From Gonocerus acuteangulatus (taxonomy: Eukaryota > Arthropoda > Insecta > Hemiptera > Coreidae), in the NCBI GenBank assembly GCA_946811695.1, contig OX328123.1, positions 34,949,660 through 35,013,659 on the forward strand: a DNA stretch of 64,000 nt, in the 5' to 3' direction. Numbering within the stretch: position 1 is the first letter of the stretch; each line of letters begins with the position of its first letter. Shown here piece by piece: positions 11,049 to 20,630 of the stretch. The notes beneath the pieces are model-generated. The model was not told the origin of the DNA, searched no databases, and saw only the letters and a program-made list of their open reading frames with translations. The position numbers and the translations under genes were made by a program.

Positions 11049-12378
11049 GTGCAGGGTTTATTTATTTTTATAAATTGTAATTATTCTTCTAATACTCAAA
11101 ATTTTGCCGGAACTTCTAGTTCTCGTGACGATCACGAATGTTCTAAAAATCCCAATCACTTTTGGTACGTTTGTGCAAAATACATCGGGATAAAAAATAC
11201 AAAGAAACTCAAAGATCGACTTCTGACTTATGAAGAGTGTTTCGATATGAAACTTTGTCTTGATTCAAAAAATTGGATACCCAGTTTGTGTGTGGATCAT
11301 GCTACAATATGGTTTACCGATTTGGAAAGCACCAAAACAAGGAGAAACTCAAATTCAAAACTCCAGCCATATGGAAGAAGCCTCTTAGTGCAAATGATTG
11401 CTACTTTTGCACAATAAATTTGGAGACTGCGAGCCAAATTCATAAGGACAAAATTTCGTATTCTTCTGTATCAAGTGTGCAACAACCTGTCACAAAACTT
11501 TATAGAAGGTTCAGAAGTCTATACGTCACAAGACAGCCTGACCAGTGGATTCAACACAATGGAAGTTGACGTCGATCCTGAGAACGTAGCTCTCATTAAC
11601 GAAGAGACTGGTACTAGCGTTGAATCCGATTTCAGTGAACCTGATGACAAAGATTCTTCGAGCAGTGATGAAGAGTACAGGCCGATTGGCGAAGAAAAAA
11701 CCCGAAAAATTTGACCAATAGCATCTAAATGATCTATTCAGGGAAGCTAAACTCTCGAACCGTGTACGGCAGCGAAACGTGGACTCTGACCAAGGAAATG
11801 AGGAGAGGTCTGTTGGTCTGAGAAAGGAGACTCCTGAGGAAGATTTTTGGAGCCGTAAGAGAGACGCACAGGTAGAGGGTCAGAAGCAATGCCGAACTTA
11901 CAGAACTGTATGGCGAGTCTGATATCCTCTATATCACCAAGAAAGGTAGACTACGGTGGTTAGGGCACGTGGAGAGAATGGAACCCTGAAGGCTACCTAA
12001 ATTGATGCTGAATGGTGCACCCGGGGGTAAAAGAAAGAGAGGCAGGCCAAGACAGAGGTGGCTTGATGACCTGGAGGAGGACTTGCGGACGCTAGGGATC
12101 CGAAATTGGAGGAACCTAGCAGCAAACCGCGTGGAATGGAGCAGGATGGTGGCAGAGGCCCAGGTCCTACAAGGACTGTAGCGCCCAATAGTGAGTGAGT
12201 GAAACTCTCGAAAGAAGCGGCTGAAATATTGGCTTCGAGTTTGAAAAGAAGAAATCTTTTAACAAAAGGTACTAAAGTTTCATTCCATCGGAGTCAAGAG
12301 AAGGCTTTCCATAAATATTTTGAAAAAGAAGATTTGCTTTATTTTGCTGATGTGAAAGGACTTGTAAATAAAAAATAA
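11049..12378 (+). pseudogene. Transposon-borne Cys-rich protein, broken
   Basis: Three consecutive frames make one recognisable layout. First, CSKNPNHFWYVCAKY (frame from 11049) forms a first Cys pair. Second, from about 11285 in another frame, FVCGSCYNMV is followed by FKTPAIWKKP and NDCYFC. Third, from about 11475, an acidic Ser/Asp/Glu-rich linker (SDFSEPDDKDSSSSDEEYRP). After the LINE insertion, the frame resumes with EILASSLKRRNLL and ends DVKGLVNKK, stop at 12376-12378. I recall this order (CxxC-type N-terminus, P.(V/I)W(R/K)(E/K)P, DCYFC, acidic linker, SRL..WNLL-like C-terminus) from uncharacterised proteins repeated many times in insect genomes. No function is known to me. Two frameshifts and the insertion make this copy inactive. 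Confidence 0.65.
11760..12201 (+). mobile_element. 5'-truncated LINE, ORF2 C-terminus
   Basis: Translates to YGSETWTLTKEMRRGL, then RRLLRKIFGAV, GRLRWLGHVERMEP, KRGRPRQRWLDDLEEDLRTL and NRVEWSRMVAEA, with a few stops. This is the conserved C-terminal tail of a widespread LINE reverse transcriptase family (C-terminal GHV.RM and GRP..RW.DD motifs). It ends in a short (GTGA)n tail. It is flanked by AAACTCTCGAA at 11749-11759 and 12202-12212, a perfect 11-bp duplication. It split the transposon protein frame. Confidence 0.9.
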
Positions 12379-12525
12379 GGTTTTGATTTTTTTTTTCATT
12401 TTTCTCCGTTTTTTGCTGATTAACCCCCAATTATGACTTCAGATTCGTGTTCAGCGGTAAAAAACACGTAAAAAAAAATGTGTCCAATGCCCAGCACAAA
12501 CCACCTTTTTTGGGGGACCTGTGTT

Positions 12526-12528
<3 letters not shown>

Positions 12529-12556
<28 letters not shown>

Positions 12557-12720
12557 GGCGCATCGTCAAATCTTGGCCATTAGCGCCGACATCCAGGGTG
12601 CAGCCAGGAATTTTCTGAGTGAGCCCTGAGATGAGAAAATTCCTGCCACCGGTGGGGATCGAACCCACCATCTCTCGCTTATGAATCTAGCTCGCTAGCC
12701 ACTAGACCACGGGAGACCCC
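12529..12720 (-). mobile_element. SINE family A, complete, 13-bp TSD
   Basis: A T-run (12529-12554) is followed by the family A body and a tRNA-like head ending gggagacccc. The flanking duplication gacctgtgttatt (12516-12528 and 12721-12733) covers the exact end of the TTA transposon, so the SINE inserted after that element was already in place. Confidence 0.92.
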
Positions 12721-12767
12721 GACCTGTGTTATTATTCACATTTTTAAGCATACTTAACTAATGTACT

Positions 12768-12862
12768 GGAGGCCGGGTGGCCATGAGTGTTAAGTCGTGA
12801 GCACATGATACTCCGTGCCAAAGGTCGTGGGTCCGATTCCCACTGTGGGGCGGTTCCCCCTT
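12768..12862 (+). mobile_element. SINE family B, head only
   Basis: ggaggccgggtggccatgag, then gttaagtcgtgagc and ggtccgattcccac: a tRNA Ser/Leu-like head with boxes A and B. The sequence after box B (from about 12850) does not match the family tail. Confidence 0.7.
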
Positions 12863-13750
12863 TGACATATATTTAGAAGGGTCAATCAATGGTGCTTGCT
12901 TAGTATTGTGAGTACTTGAATCAAAGTCTGCTTATCGTTTGACATTTTTCAATAACATAGTGTTTTTTTCCTTTTCCCTTCTTTGCCACGAACATAAAAA
13001 GCAGGGACTTTTTGTATACCCCGATTGTTTAGAATATTTGGGACGAAAAACCTCGCGGTCGTCAGAACTCTACCAAGTAAACTTGTCACACAAATAACCA
13101 TTCCATGCCCTTAGGTTAAGGTACGCTTTCCTTAAATAGTATTCGTGTCGGGTTTTTTTTTTTTTTAATTCTTGCTTTATTTATCCATTTTATCCTCTTC
13201 TTCCTCTTCTTCCTCTTCCCCCACCCCTTCCGTCCTTTTATTTTTTTTTTTATGTGTGAATGACACGGTCCTCGCTTTCACTTCCCCTGACACATTCATC
13301 AATTCTCAAAAAAGAAAACAATAACTACAGATCTAGTATCCTATGCCCGCATTGCGCGAGGGAATAACAATATTTATAAAAAAAACTCGTAAGTCTTAGG
13401 AGTTGACTGAATAAAACGAAAATTTAACACCAAATATTCCAGAAATGCCTGTTATATAAATAAAATAATGTGTCTATATCACAAGCTTTGATAAATTAAA
13501 TGTATTTGGCTTAAGCACTAAATCACCAACTAAAATTTAACCGTAAATAAAACAAGGTAACAAAACATCACAGAAGAAAAAAAAATTGATCTAAAAGTAA
13601 TGTACAGAATACACACAAACTTTCCATTGATGTTCCAAACACTTTATTTTATCCAACAGAATAATTAAATAAGTGAGTATATAAGTTTTCATCGTTGTTT
13701 TCGCAATTTATTAAAACGTCGATAATTGGGATTGGGTTAGCTTTTTGATC
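12863..13750. other. Unassigned DNA
   Basis: Contains a pyrimidine-rich tract (13150-13250, tcttcctcttcttcctctt). No gene was recognised. Confidence 0.4.
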
Positions 13751-13966
13751 ACCCATTCCCGATAACTGTACACACTGCACTTACTAGCACTAAGATCACT
13801 TACAGCACACCCCCCAGGGTCACCTTCCTTGGTGGATAAACATAGCACTAGACAAAACACCCATTCCCGATAACTGTACACACTGCACTTACTAGCACTA
13901 AGATCACTTACAGCACACACCCCAGGGTCACCTTCCTTGGTGGATAAACATAGCACTAGATAAAAA
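13751..13966. repeat. 108-bp unit, two tandem copies
   Basis: acccattcccgataactgta starts at 13751 and again at 13859. The two units differ at only a few bases. The minus-strand frame 13711-14028 crosses both and simply reads the duplication twice. Confidence 0.9.
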
Positions 13967-14027
13967 AATGCACTGCTCATAAAAAATGGCGGAATAAAAA
14001 GGATTAAGCTAAAAGCAACGTCTCGCA

Positions 14028-14464
14028 TTGAAGGATATCAGCATATCGGATAAATGTAGACTATTCAACATAGCGAACATGTCGATCCAGCAGATTATGG
14101 TGGGGAGTGAGATAGCTGTTGATATCTTCATCGGCATAAGAATGTGGCCAGAATTACTAACAACCAATTGACAAGTAAATCGGTATGTTGGATTAGAAGG
14201 TCTCTTATTACCCCTTCATTCCACAAAGGCTTTTAAAGAAAGGTAATATTAAAAACTTTGTGTTACATCCTTTATAACCCTAAAAGTCTAATGTATTTAT
14301 ATTACCTTCTAATGTAGTATCGATTTCATCGCCATTGTTTCTAGGTATATCTTGGCCACTTACTTATGCCGCTGAAGATATCAGACCCCGCCAAAATCTG
14401 CTGAATCAACATATTCGCTATGTTGAATAAACTACCTTTATCCGAAATGTTGATATCCTTCAAC
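14028..14464. mobile_element. Foldback MITE
   Basis: The left arm (ttgaaggatatcagcatatc) and right arm (gatatccttcaa) are inverted, as are actattcaacatagcgaa and ttcgctatgttgaata further in. The arms are about 100-125 bases around a unique middle. No duplication was resolved. Confidence 0.75.
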
Positions 14465-15328
14465 GAGTGGTGTTTTCTCTCTATAATATTGCAGCCATAT
14501 TCACTTCGTTGCATTTTTCCTAATACAATATTAACGTTGGAAATTCAAGGGCGGATTTTAGTTTTGATAATTTAAATGCTCGAAGGGTTGTTGGACAAGT
14601 AATACCTATCTTCTACGAAATTTGTTAATTATGTCTTTATTATATTGGCAATTTATTAAATATTTGAAACGACTAATCAACTGATAATCCAAGCTGAACA
14701 AAAGAATCAACTATATTTTCCTAGTGAAATTCTTCACTTTAGAAACTACTCTAGATAATGCCCTTGGAGGTAAAAATCTATCTAACTTTATTCCATAACA
14801 GGTGACATTTTTCTCCGTGGTAGGAACCCCGTGTCTCAAAGAAAGACAATTACCTCTCTTCTCCAAATATTTTTCGTAAAACAGTTTTGTAAGTTTTTTT
14901 TAAGCAATAACGTTAAAATTCAGCCAGGCCCAGTCCGTAGCCATTAATAATATAAATAAACAAAATAATGAGAAATTGAATGAATATTTAAAAATAAATT
15001 ATTATATGACAAATTATTCAAGTGACTGCACTTTTATTGGATTCTAATAATATTTGTTGGTCTACAATTATTTTTTTGGTCTGTGAGATTATTTATTCCA
15101 TGTAATAAGCTTACAATATATTTTTCTTCATTTTTAATTTTAATAAAACATTTCTTTTTAGTTCCAATATTAGAGGACATTTTTCTTTAATCCACGTATG
15201 TAATAAATTTATAAAATTTAATTGTACAAAATAAAATTTCAAATCAAACTCAACCAAGTTTACACAAATTGGTTAAATTTTAGTACATACACATTCTAAG
15301 TGTCTGTAAATGTACGGGCTCCCTGCTG
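14465..15328. other. Unassigned AT-rich DNA
   Basis: No gene or repeat was recognised. Confidence 0.4.
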
Positions 15329-15905
15329 GTACTGTAAAACCTCGTTAACCCGGATCAGTTTTGAAAATGGAATTATGTTGTTCATGGTTGTGAATAAAGA
15401 CTTGTTTTACAGACGATAAATTGCTATTCTCAGTAGGTAAATTAGGCGAGTTTACCTAGCGTTATGGCCAAGATAAAGTATCGTTTTGTTGTATCGGTTG
15501 CTCGTTGACCGCGGTTTAGACGAAACGTAAAAACATTGTTGTGACTATGGAAAAAAGGATGGAAGAATTGACAAGAAGTGGTAAGGTAATTATTTTCGAG
15601 AGTCTAGCCGAAACATTGCCAAATGAACTTATGTTAAAGCGGATGAGATCGCGCTGCTCGTAAGCGACACACTAAACTGAGACAGCAGATAATAAATACT
15701 TGTTTGTACATAGGCAATTACAGTATATACAGTGTATGTGTTTTTAGCTGAAAGTGTGTCGTTAATAATTTCTAACCTCCATTAAAAATAGTTCGGTGAT
15801 TTATATGCTTTTTCGTTTTTCTGTTATTCTCTAGATACCCCGGATTTTCGTTAACTCGGATCGGCCCTGGTCCCAGATGATCCGGGTCAACGAGGTTTTA
15901 CTGTA
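15329..15905 (+). mobile_element. Pogo/Tigger-type element, internally deleted
   Basis: The terminal inverted repeats (actgtaaaacctcgttaac and its inverse ggtcaacgaggttttact) are flanked by TA, as for the Tc1/mariner/pogo superfamily. Internal sequence around 15541-15680 is the same as the transposase fragment in the copy at 27896-28920, in the opposite orientation. No open transposase remains. Confidence 0.8.
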
Positions 15906-15909
15906 ACAC

Positions 15910-16215
15910 TTTTTGTAAGTTGTTTGGGATTCGTAACTTATCTCTCAGTTTGCGGTCTATCAGCATGTGTTTCGCTTCAACGTCCTTGTTGCAACAGTGT
16001 ATTTTTTATGAGACAAGCGGGAGTCAGTAAGTAGGCCCATATTCTAAGTTTGGTTATCAATAATTCTTCCAGACATGTCAGCTGTTCGTTCATCCAAGCT
16101 CTTGTCGTGTTCTTAATTTTTCTTGTTTTTAGATTTAGTCCATTCTTTTTGTCAGTTGTCCTGTATCGTGCTATGATAAATGCTTCTGATGATCCCTGAG
16201 CTGGTAGTTTTCCTT
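15910..16215 (-). pseudogene. Possible LINE C-terminal remnant
   Basis: The minus strand reads in pieces RAWMNEQLTCLEELLITKLR and, after a frame change, CNKDVEAKHMLIDRKLRDKL. This is reminiscent of the region after RNase H in some LINEs, where a CxxC...H motif ends the protein. Weak; it could be unrelated. Confidence 0.25.
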
Positions 16216-17617
16216 CTACGTCTACTGCTCCGTTTTGTCAGATCCAAGCGTAAGCAGATAGCAAGAGCATCGTGACATGTTTGTGTTGACTTTATAATTG
16301 AAAACGTGTTGCTAGAATTTTCATGATGAGAGGATTATAGTGCTGTATATGTTACCCATCAAATACCTCAGTAAGTTGTAACTTTGATAAATTATAATAA
16401 AAAATAACAATGAATTGAAAAATTAATTTAAGGGCCATACAATTTTCTCTAATGATTTCTTAGAAGTACCGAGGAAGCTAAAAAGACTTATTGAAATGAG
16501 AGAAGGTTGCTACGAATCAGTCCTTTGGACTATCACAAGATAATAAGAAGAACGCCAGCTTGGATCAAGTTTCTTTCTTTGTAGAGAGAATTATAATTTT
16601 TCTAAGATTAAGGTTAGGAAAAGTTTAATGTCAGATTTTCTTCTCGATTCGTGAAGGTAATGCAGAAGTTGAACTCATGTCACCGACAGGAGCATTCATT
16701 CAAATTAGTTTTTCAAGACAATCCGCTTCGTTGCTTTTTCTTCTTCGTAAACAAATATCCAACGTTTTTTTCTTTTCATTGTTTCCTAATGAACTTTTAA
16801 AGTAAATCAGCCGTTTTTTTCATTAGGTTTTACTCCCTTTAAAGAAGAAAATCAGAAATTGAGTTCCTTAAAGAAGGATACTTGGAATTATAATATTATA
16901 TAATGAATTGAGAGGAAAGAGAAGGCTCATTCGTAGAATATTGAAAAGTGACATGAGGGGAGTGAATGTCGCCCTGACATGAAAATGGAGACGTCACTCA
17001 GGGAGAAATGCCTATTTGAAGTAATCTTCACGTCACTCCTAGAGGTTCTGTTTGGGTAAATATCCTCGGAACGAATGAATATACTCTGGAATCCCTCCAT
17101 TGAACAGAGGAGAATAGTCGTTCAGGATATTAGCTAAAGGAAGTCCGCGATTAGCGTGTTTCCTTACATTCAAAGACGTCGAAATGATGGTGCACTCAGG
17201 AACTTCTGACGAGAATGTAAACGTTTCATAATAATCATAGGTAACGAAAATACCGGTCGTTCTAAATTTTGTGCGTGATTCACACACTCATATATGTATA
17301 TATGCTTGTTCGCTCTCTCTTTCGGAACACTTCGAAGGATCGAAGGTAAACTTTTTTCAGGTATTTTAACGTGGTTAATCGAATAAGCTCCAACACATTT
17401 CGAACAAATGTTAGGAAAGCTCGATTGCATATTTCGTACACTAAAGAACGAAAGGGATTTGTAGTGCACAAACTTAACTAAACTTTCGAGTAAAGGAAGT
17501 AATACAAAGAAATATTATATTAAAATACAATAGCAATTTAAGACTTTTAACAGTTTTACGTTTAGTATATTATCTTAAATATCTCGAAATCTTGGAGAGT
17601 AAAATTAAAAGCGATAA
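16216..17617. other. Unassigned DNA
   Basis: Minus-strand frames at 17039-17287 and 17170-17469 are somewhat less AT-biased than their surroundings, but show no domain. No gene is called. Confidence 0.35.
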
Positions 17618-17753
17618 ATTTCATACAATGAAGGATCGGTTGTAAATTTTGACAGCATAATGTTATTCGGGCAAATACAATATTATATATATCCAAGGAA
17701 ACACCCTAACATGACTTAGTTCTTGGAAGTAAGTCTTCATTCTTCATATCTTA

Positions 17754-17864
17754 CCCAACGTTAACTGTACCGATTTTCCCGTCCAATTACCGAAGTTAAG
17801 CAACGTAAGGTGTGTTACATCTTCGATGGGTGACCGCAGGGGAAAACTTCGTCCTGTTGGCTAA
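17754..17864 (+). pseudogene. 5S rRNA-derived sequence, left arm
   Basis: Blocks in 5S order: cccaacg near the start, then ccgaagttaagcaacg (box A region of 5S internal promoter), cgatgggtgaccgc (box C region) and ctgttggcta at the 3' end. About 10 bases are missing from the 5' third, and the middle is diverged, so this is not a functional ribosomal gene. Boxes A and C look nearly intact, so Pol III transcription is conceivable. A 5S-headed SINE (SINE3-like) is the likeliest source. Confidence 0.8.
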
Positions 17865-19312
17865 GTCCTAATGACAATCTATTGATACCAGGAGCGTATT
17901 TAGAAAATAATTTCCGAAGGAGTGGGGGGAGGGTGGTATAAATTCCCTCAAAGATGGGGGCGGTGCCCGGAAAATTTTTAAAATATTTTAGTGTAAAATG
18001 GTGAGTTTTGAGGTCCTTAGGCACCAGGATAAGAAATCCAGGGTAAGAAGAAGAAATCTGTTGTTTTTATACTTTTTTTTTTACAGAAAATGTTCTTACC
18101 AAACCGGCAAAAGGGAATTTTTATTTTTAACTGAATAATTTGTTATTTTTGTTCCACTTCCATGATTTTATACATTACTATCCACCTTATATAAGCCCAA
18201 TGTGAAGTGGAAGTAGATTTCTTCAATGTCCCTAGCTAAAGCCCCTATTTAGCTAATTTAATGTAGATGATAAGTAAAGTATTATATTTTATATTTGTTA
18301 CAGTAAGAACGTCTATGGTTCCCGGATTGGTAAAGTACATAAAATTATTCATTTTATCGCTAGTTAATATTGCAGGATCTTGATTTATAAAATAAGGACT
18401 ACCTTATTTTATAAATCAAGATTGTATATATCTTGGATCTAACACACCTTACGTTGCTTATAAACTAAATAAGTACGTTGCTTATAACTAATTCATTAGA
18501 ATACTGAAAAAAGTCCAAAATTTCCACAGGTATTTTATTTTTTGCTGAACGTTTTCTGATATTTAGCCCCATTTTCAATGCCCATGTAAAGGTCCTTCCT
18601 AGACGTTCTCCAGATGTTTTAGGTACAGGAAAGACGTTTGAAAGAGCATCATTAAGTATAAGCAACCAGCAATGGAAATAAATCTTACATTACTACATAA
18701 GGAATTGTGAGAAAGAAAGGATAGAAGAGGAAGAAACAGGAAGAGTTCGAGAAATGGGAGGAAGAACAATAAACTTTAAAAAAAATGAATACAAAGAAAA
18801 AACCCAGTCCTGGCATTAAATTATGTTCAGCACTTTTTTTTTTTTCTTTTTTTTTTTATTTATTTTTTATTTTTATTTTTTATTTTTTTTGTCTGTTTTC
18901 TGCTGAGGCCAGTAACACTATTTATTGTTATTCGGTAGACCTAAACCTATACTAAATAGGTATTTACGAAGCTCTCTCATTAATCATACACAGGGGCTCG
19001 CCAACCGACATTATAAATAATGTCACACGATAAATACTGTCACTCAATAAATACAGTTACCTAAAATAAACAAACATTCTCTAAATGCTGGTGCGATCAA
19101 TTATAATCAGAATTACGAATGAAAATAAATTAAATATGGAATATTCATTTATTTTTTAGCCTCATATAAAACATAATAGTCCAGGGTGCATCTGTAAAAA
19201 AATTTTGGATGTTAAGGGGAGACCCACGCTAATATTTGCGTATATATCTTTAGAACAACTAAAATAACAATAATTGAGCTATGCGTAAATCTTAAAATTT
19301 CTGGGACATTTT

Positions 19313-19490
19313 ATTTATTACATTTTAACGGCCATTTATTATTAACTGTGAATTTTAGGACGGGTTATCTATAGGTTACCAGCCAAGGTAGGGCTGATGC
19401 CTTTTCTTTTTTCTAAAGAAATGCCACCACCCCTAGTGGGAATCGAACCCACCCACTAGGGGTGGTGGCTTTTCTTTAGAAAAAAGAAAA
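19313..19490 (-). mobile_element. SINE family B, rearranged into a hairpin
   Basis: The minus-strand tail and body (taacggccatttattatta through ccactaggggtggtggc) are followed immediately by an inverted copy of the last segment (cccactaggggtggtggctt, then aaaaaagaaaaggcatcag). The result is a local palindrome at 19390-19490 in the loop of the 3-kb inverted repeat. Confidence 0.7.
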
Positions 19491-20385
19491 GGCATCAGAA
19501 ATTGTGAGAAAGAAAGGATAGAAGACATATCTTTCTCACAATTCCTTATGTAGTAATGTAAGATTTAGTTCCATTGCTGGTTGCTTATACTTAATGATGC
19601 TCTTTCGAACGTCTTTCCTGTACCTAAAACATCTGGAGAACGTCTAGGAAGGACCTTTACATGGGCATTGAAAATGGGCCTAAATATCTGAAAACGTTCA
19701 GCAAAAAATAAAATACCTGTGGAAATTTTGGACTTTTTTCAGTATTCTAATGAATTAGTTATAAGCAACGTACTTATTTAGTTTATAAGCAACGTAAGGT
19801 GTGTTAGATCCAAGATATATACAATCTTGATTTATAAAATAAGGTAGTCCTTATTTTATAAATCAAGATCCTGCAATATTAACTAGCGATAAAATGAATA
19901 ATTTTATGTACTTTACCAATCCGGGAACCATAGACGTTCTTACTGTAACAAATATAAAATATAATACTTTACTTATCATCTACATTAAATTAGCTAAATA
20001 GGGGCTTTAGCTAGGGACATTGAAGAAATCTACTTCCACTTCACATTGGGCTTATATAAGGTGGATAGTAATGTATAAAATCATGGAAGTGGAACAAAAA
20101 TAACAAATTATTCAGTTAAAAATAAAAATTCCCTTTTGCCGGTTTGGTAAGAACATTTTCTGTAAAAAAAAAAAGTATAAAAACAACAAATTTCTTCTTC
20201 TTACCCTGGATTTCTTATCCTGGTGCCTAAGGACCTCAAAACTCACCATTTTACACTAAAATATTTTAAACATTTTCCGGGCACCGCCCCCATCTTTGAG
20301 GGAATTCATACCACCCTCCCCCCACACCTTCGGAAATTCTTTTCTATATACGCTCCTGGTATCAATAGATTGTCATTAGGACTTA

Positions 20386-20490
20386 GCCAACAGGGCGAAG
20401 TTTTCCCCTGCGGTCACCCATCGAAGATGTAACACACCTTACGTTGCTTGACGGTAATTGGACGGGAGAATCGGTAGAGTTAACGTTGGG
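20386..20490 (-). pseudogene. 5S rRNA-derived sequence, right arm
   Basis: Mirror copy of the 17754 sequence. Box C is intact in reverse (gcggtcacccatcg). Box A is damaged: gaagttaagcaacg has become a form lacking the gaagtt core (cgttgcttgacgg on the plus strand). The asymmetry shows that the arms have diverged since they formed. Confidence 0.75.
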
Positions 20491-20630
20491 TAAAATATGA
20501 AGAATGAAGACTTAGAAGTCTTCCAGAACTAAGTCATCTTAGGGTGTTTCCTTGGATATATAATATTGTATTTGCCCGAATAAAATTATGCTGTCAAAAT
20601 TTACAACCGATCCTTCATTGTATGAAATTC

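Larger units (their letters stand above)
10469..12523 (+). mobile_element. DNA transposon with ~150-bp TIRs and TTA TSD
   Basis: The left end starts CACAGGTCC and the right end finishes GGACCTGTG. Inverted similarity extends about 150 bases inward, including gggggttaatcagcaaaaaa on the left and its complement on the right (12403-12430). TTA flanks both ends (10466-10468, 12524-12526). A 3-bp TTA duplication fits PIF/Harbinger-like elements, but no transposase is visible. The element carries the Cys-rich reading frame at 11049-12378 and has been hit by a LINE (11760) and, at its right border, by a SINE (12529). Confidence 0.8.
17618..20629. mobile_element. 3-kb inverted repeat (foldback element)
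   Basis: The left arm, about 17618-18716, is repeated in inverse at about 19529-20629, starting and ending with aatttcatacaatgaaggat and its complement. Arm identity is high. Differences include small substitutions such as the altered 5S box A in the right arm. The loop, about 18717-19528, holds pyrimidine/A-rich tracts, a folded SINE B and a direct copy of the arm tip (aattgtgagaaagaaagg at 18703 and 19502). Each arm carries a 5S-like segment and a truncated hAT MITE end. The mirrored 69-codon frames at 17815-18024 and 20223-20432 read this repeat and are not genes. The right end abuts the 74-bp minisatellite. Confidence 0.9.

Noticed and set aside
13711..14028. Protein with internal 36-residue repeat
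   Set aside because: It reads a 108-bp tandem duplication and continues into a MITE; no other support.
17170..17469. Possible minus-strand exon with a donor-like gaatGTAAGG near 17170
   Set aside because: No convincing acceptor and no recognisable protein feature; several frames are equally open.
17815..20432. Two copies of a 69-residue protein (MPKDLKTHHF...)
   Set aside because: They are mirror frames of the 3-kb inverted repeat crossing the 5S-like and MITE segments; no coding signal.
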